The notes below the pieces were generated by a model that was not told where the DNA came from, made no database searches, and worked only from the letters and a program-made list of their open reading frames with translations. The position numbers were made by a program, and so were the translations under genes. Below, piece by piece: positions 63,851 to 64,000 of a DNA stretch of 64,000 bases; position 1 is the stretch's first letter, and each line of letters opens with the position of its first letter. The DNA lies in NCBI RefSeq assembly GCF_025917315.1, contig NZ_CP080627.1, positions 1,364,001 to 1,428,000 on the forward strand. Direction: 5' to 3'. Origin of the DNA: Halomonas qaidamensis. GTDB taxonomy: Bacteria; Pseudomonadota; Gammaproteobacteria; Pseudomonadales; Halomonadaceae.

Positions 63851-64000
63851 TTAGCCTTTGACGCCCCCAGCGGTTAACCCGCCAATAATCCAGCGCTGAC
63901 AGATCAAAAACGCAACGGTAATGGGCAGGCCGGAAAGCACGGCGGCGGCGGCAAAGTTGCCCCAGCGTTGGTTGTGGTCGGCAAGGTATTGTTGGGCACC
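63851..64000 (-). CDS. Sugar ABC transporter permease (MalG type), C-terminal fragment
   Basis: The minus-strand frame runs off the right edge; only the last 49 residues are present. They read as one membrane helix ([20 protein letters not shown]) followed by [14 protein letters not shown], the common end of carbohydrate permeases of the MalG family. A strong terminator follows. The remainder of the transporter lies outside the window. Confidence 0.85.
   Translation of the reverse strand, partial: GAQQYLADHNQRWGNFAAAAVLSGLPITVAFLICQRWIIGGLTAGGVKG

Overview
The window looks like a chromosomal segment from a moderately halophilic gammaproteobacterium of the Halomonadaceae (Halomonas/Vreelandella type). 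The strongest clue is the GH13 alpha-glucosidase at 37824-39440: its 538-residue length and catalytic positions (D202, E271, D333) coincide, as far as I recall, with the characterised Halomonas sp. H11 enzyme. The combined Trk and Kdp potassium systems fit a halophile. I see no rRNA or tRNA gene, no CRISPR array, no insertion sequence and no prophage gene.

Layout. (1) 1-2.8 kb: the tail of a heme-copper oxidase gene, a small membrane protein and a copper-type P1B ATPase. (2) 2.8-5.9 kb: a winged-helix protein, a PA0069-type radical SAM protein behind a striking palindrome, and a chemoreceptor. (3) 6-17 kb and 21.6-23.3 kb: purine/urate degradation and glyoxylate salvage. This comprises an NCS2 urate/xanthine permease, uraH, puuD, an IclR regulator, gcl-hyi-glxR-glycerate kinase, a GntR/FCD regulator, uraD and a Tsx-type nucleoside porin. 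The pyruvate dehydrogenase genes aceE-aceF lie inside this cluster, downstream of uraD on the same strand. (4) 23.4-35.3 kb: a central carbon block with pgi, the fructose PTS operon fruBKA with divergent fruR, mgsA, pyk and gap. (5) 35.3-50.5 kb: alpha-glucoside uptake and hydrolysis, with two GH13 enzymes, two ABC ATPases, a binding protein, two permeases, a sugar porin, a LacI-type repressor and a MalT-type activator. (6) 50.5-52.6 kb: a secreted DUF3455 protein with an ECF sigma/anti-sigma pair. (7) 52.6-63.6 kb: trkA, kdpFABCDE (including a 26-codon kdpF) and trkH. (8) 63.85-64 kb: the C-terminus of another sugar ABC permease.

How the genes fit together. Urate is taken up, hydroxylated by PuuD to 5-hydroxyisourate, then processed by UraH and UraD to allantoin. 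Glyoxylate is condensed by Gcl to tartronate semialdehyde, reduced to glycerate and phosphorylated to enter glycolysis. Allantoin-opening enzymes are not in the window. Sugars enter through the fructose PTS or as alpha-glucosides and converge on the Pgi/Gap/Pyk block. Several promoters carry palindromes that suggest regulons: TTGTATACAA-like sites at the purine promoters, an IclR-type box at gcl, FruR-type sites at fruB/fruR, HexR-like sites at pgi and pyk/gap, central-CG (LacI-type) palindromes at the binding-protein/porin promoter, a MalT-like box before the second alpha-glucosidase, and a KdpE-like element before kdpF.

Most of the window is ordinary metabolism with recognisable families. 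The items most worth following are the regulatory palindromes, the placement of aceEF behind uraD, the duplicated glucosidase/ATPase pairs, the radical SAM operator and the structured DNA in the 515-bp permease/uraH intergenic region. I did not find a clearly novel defence or mobile system.
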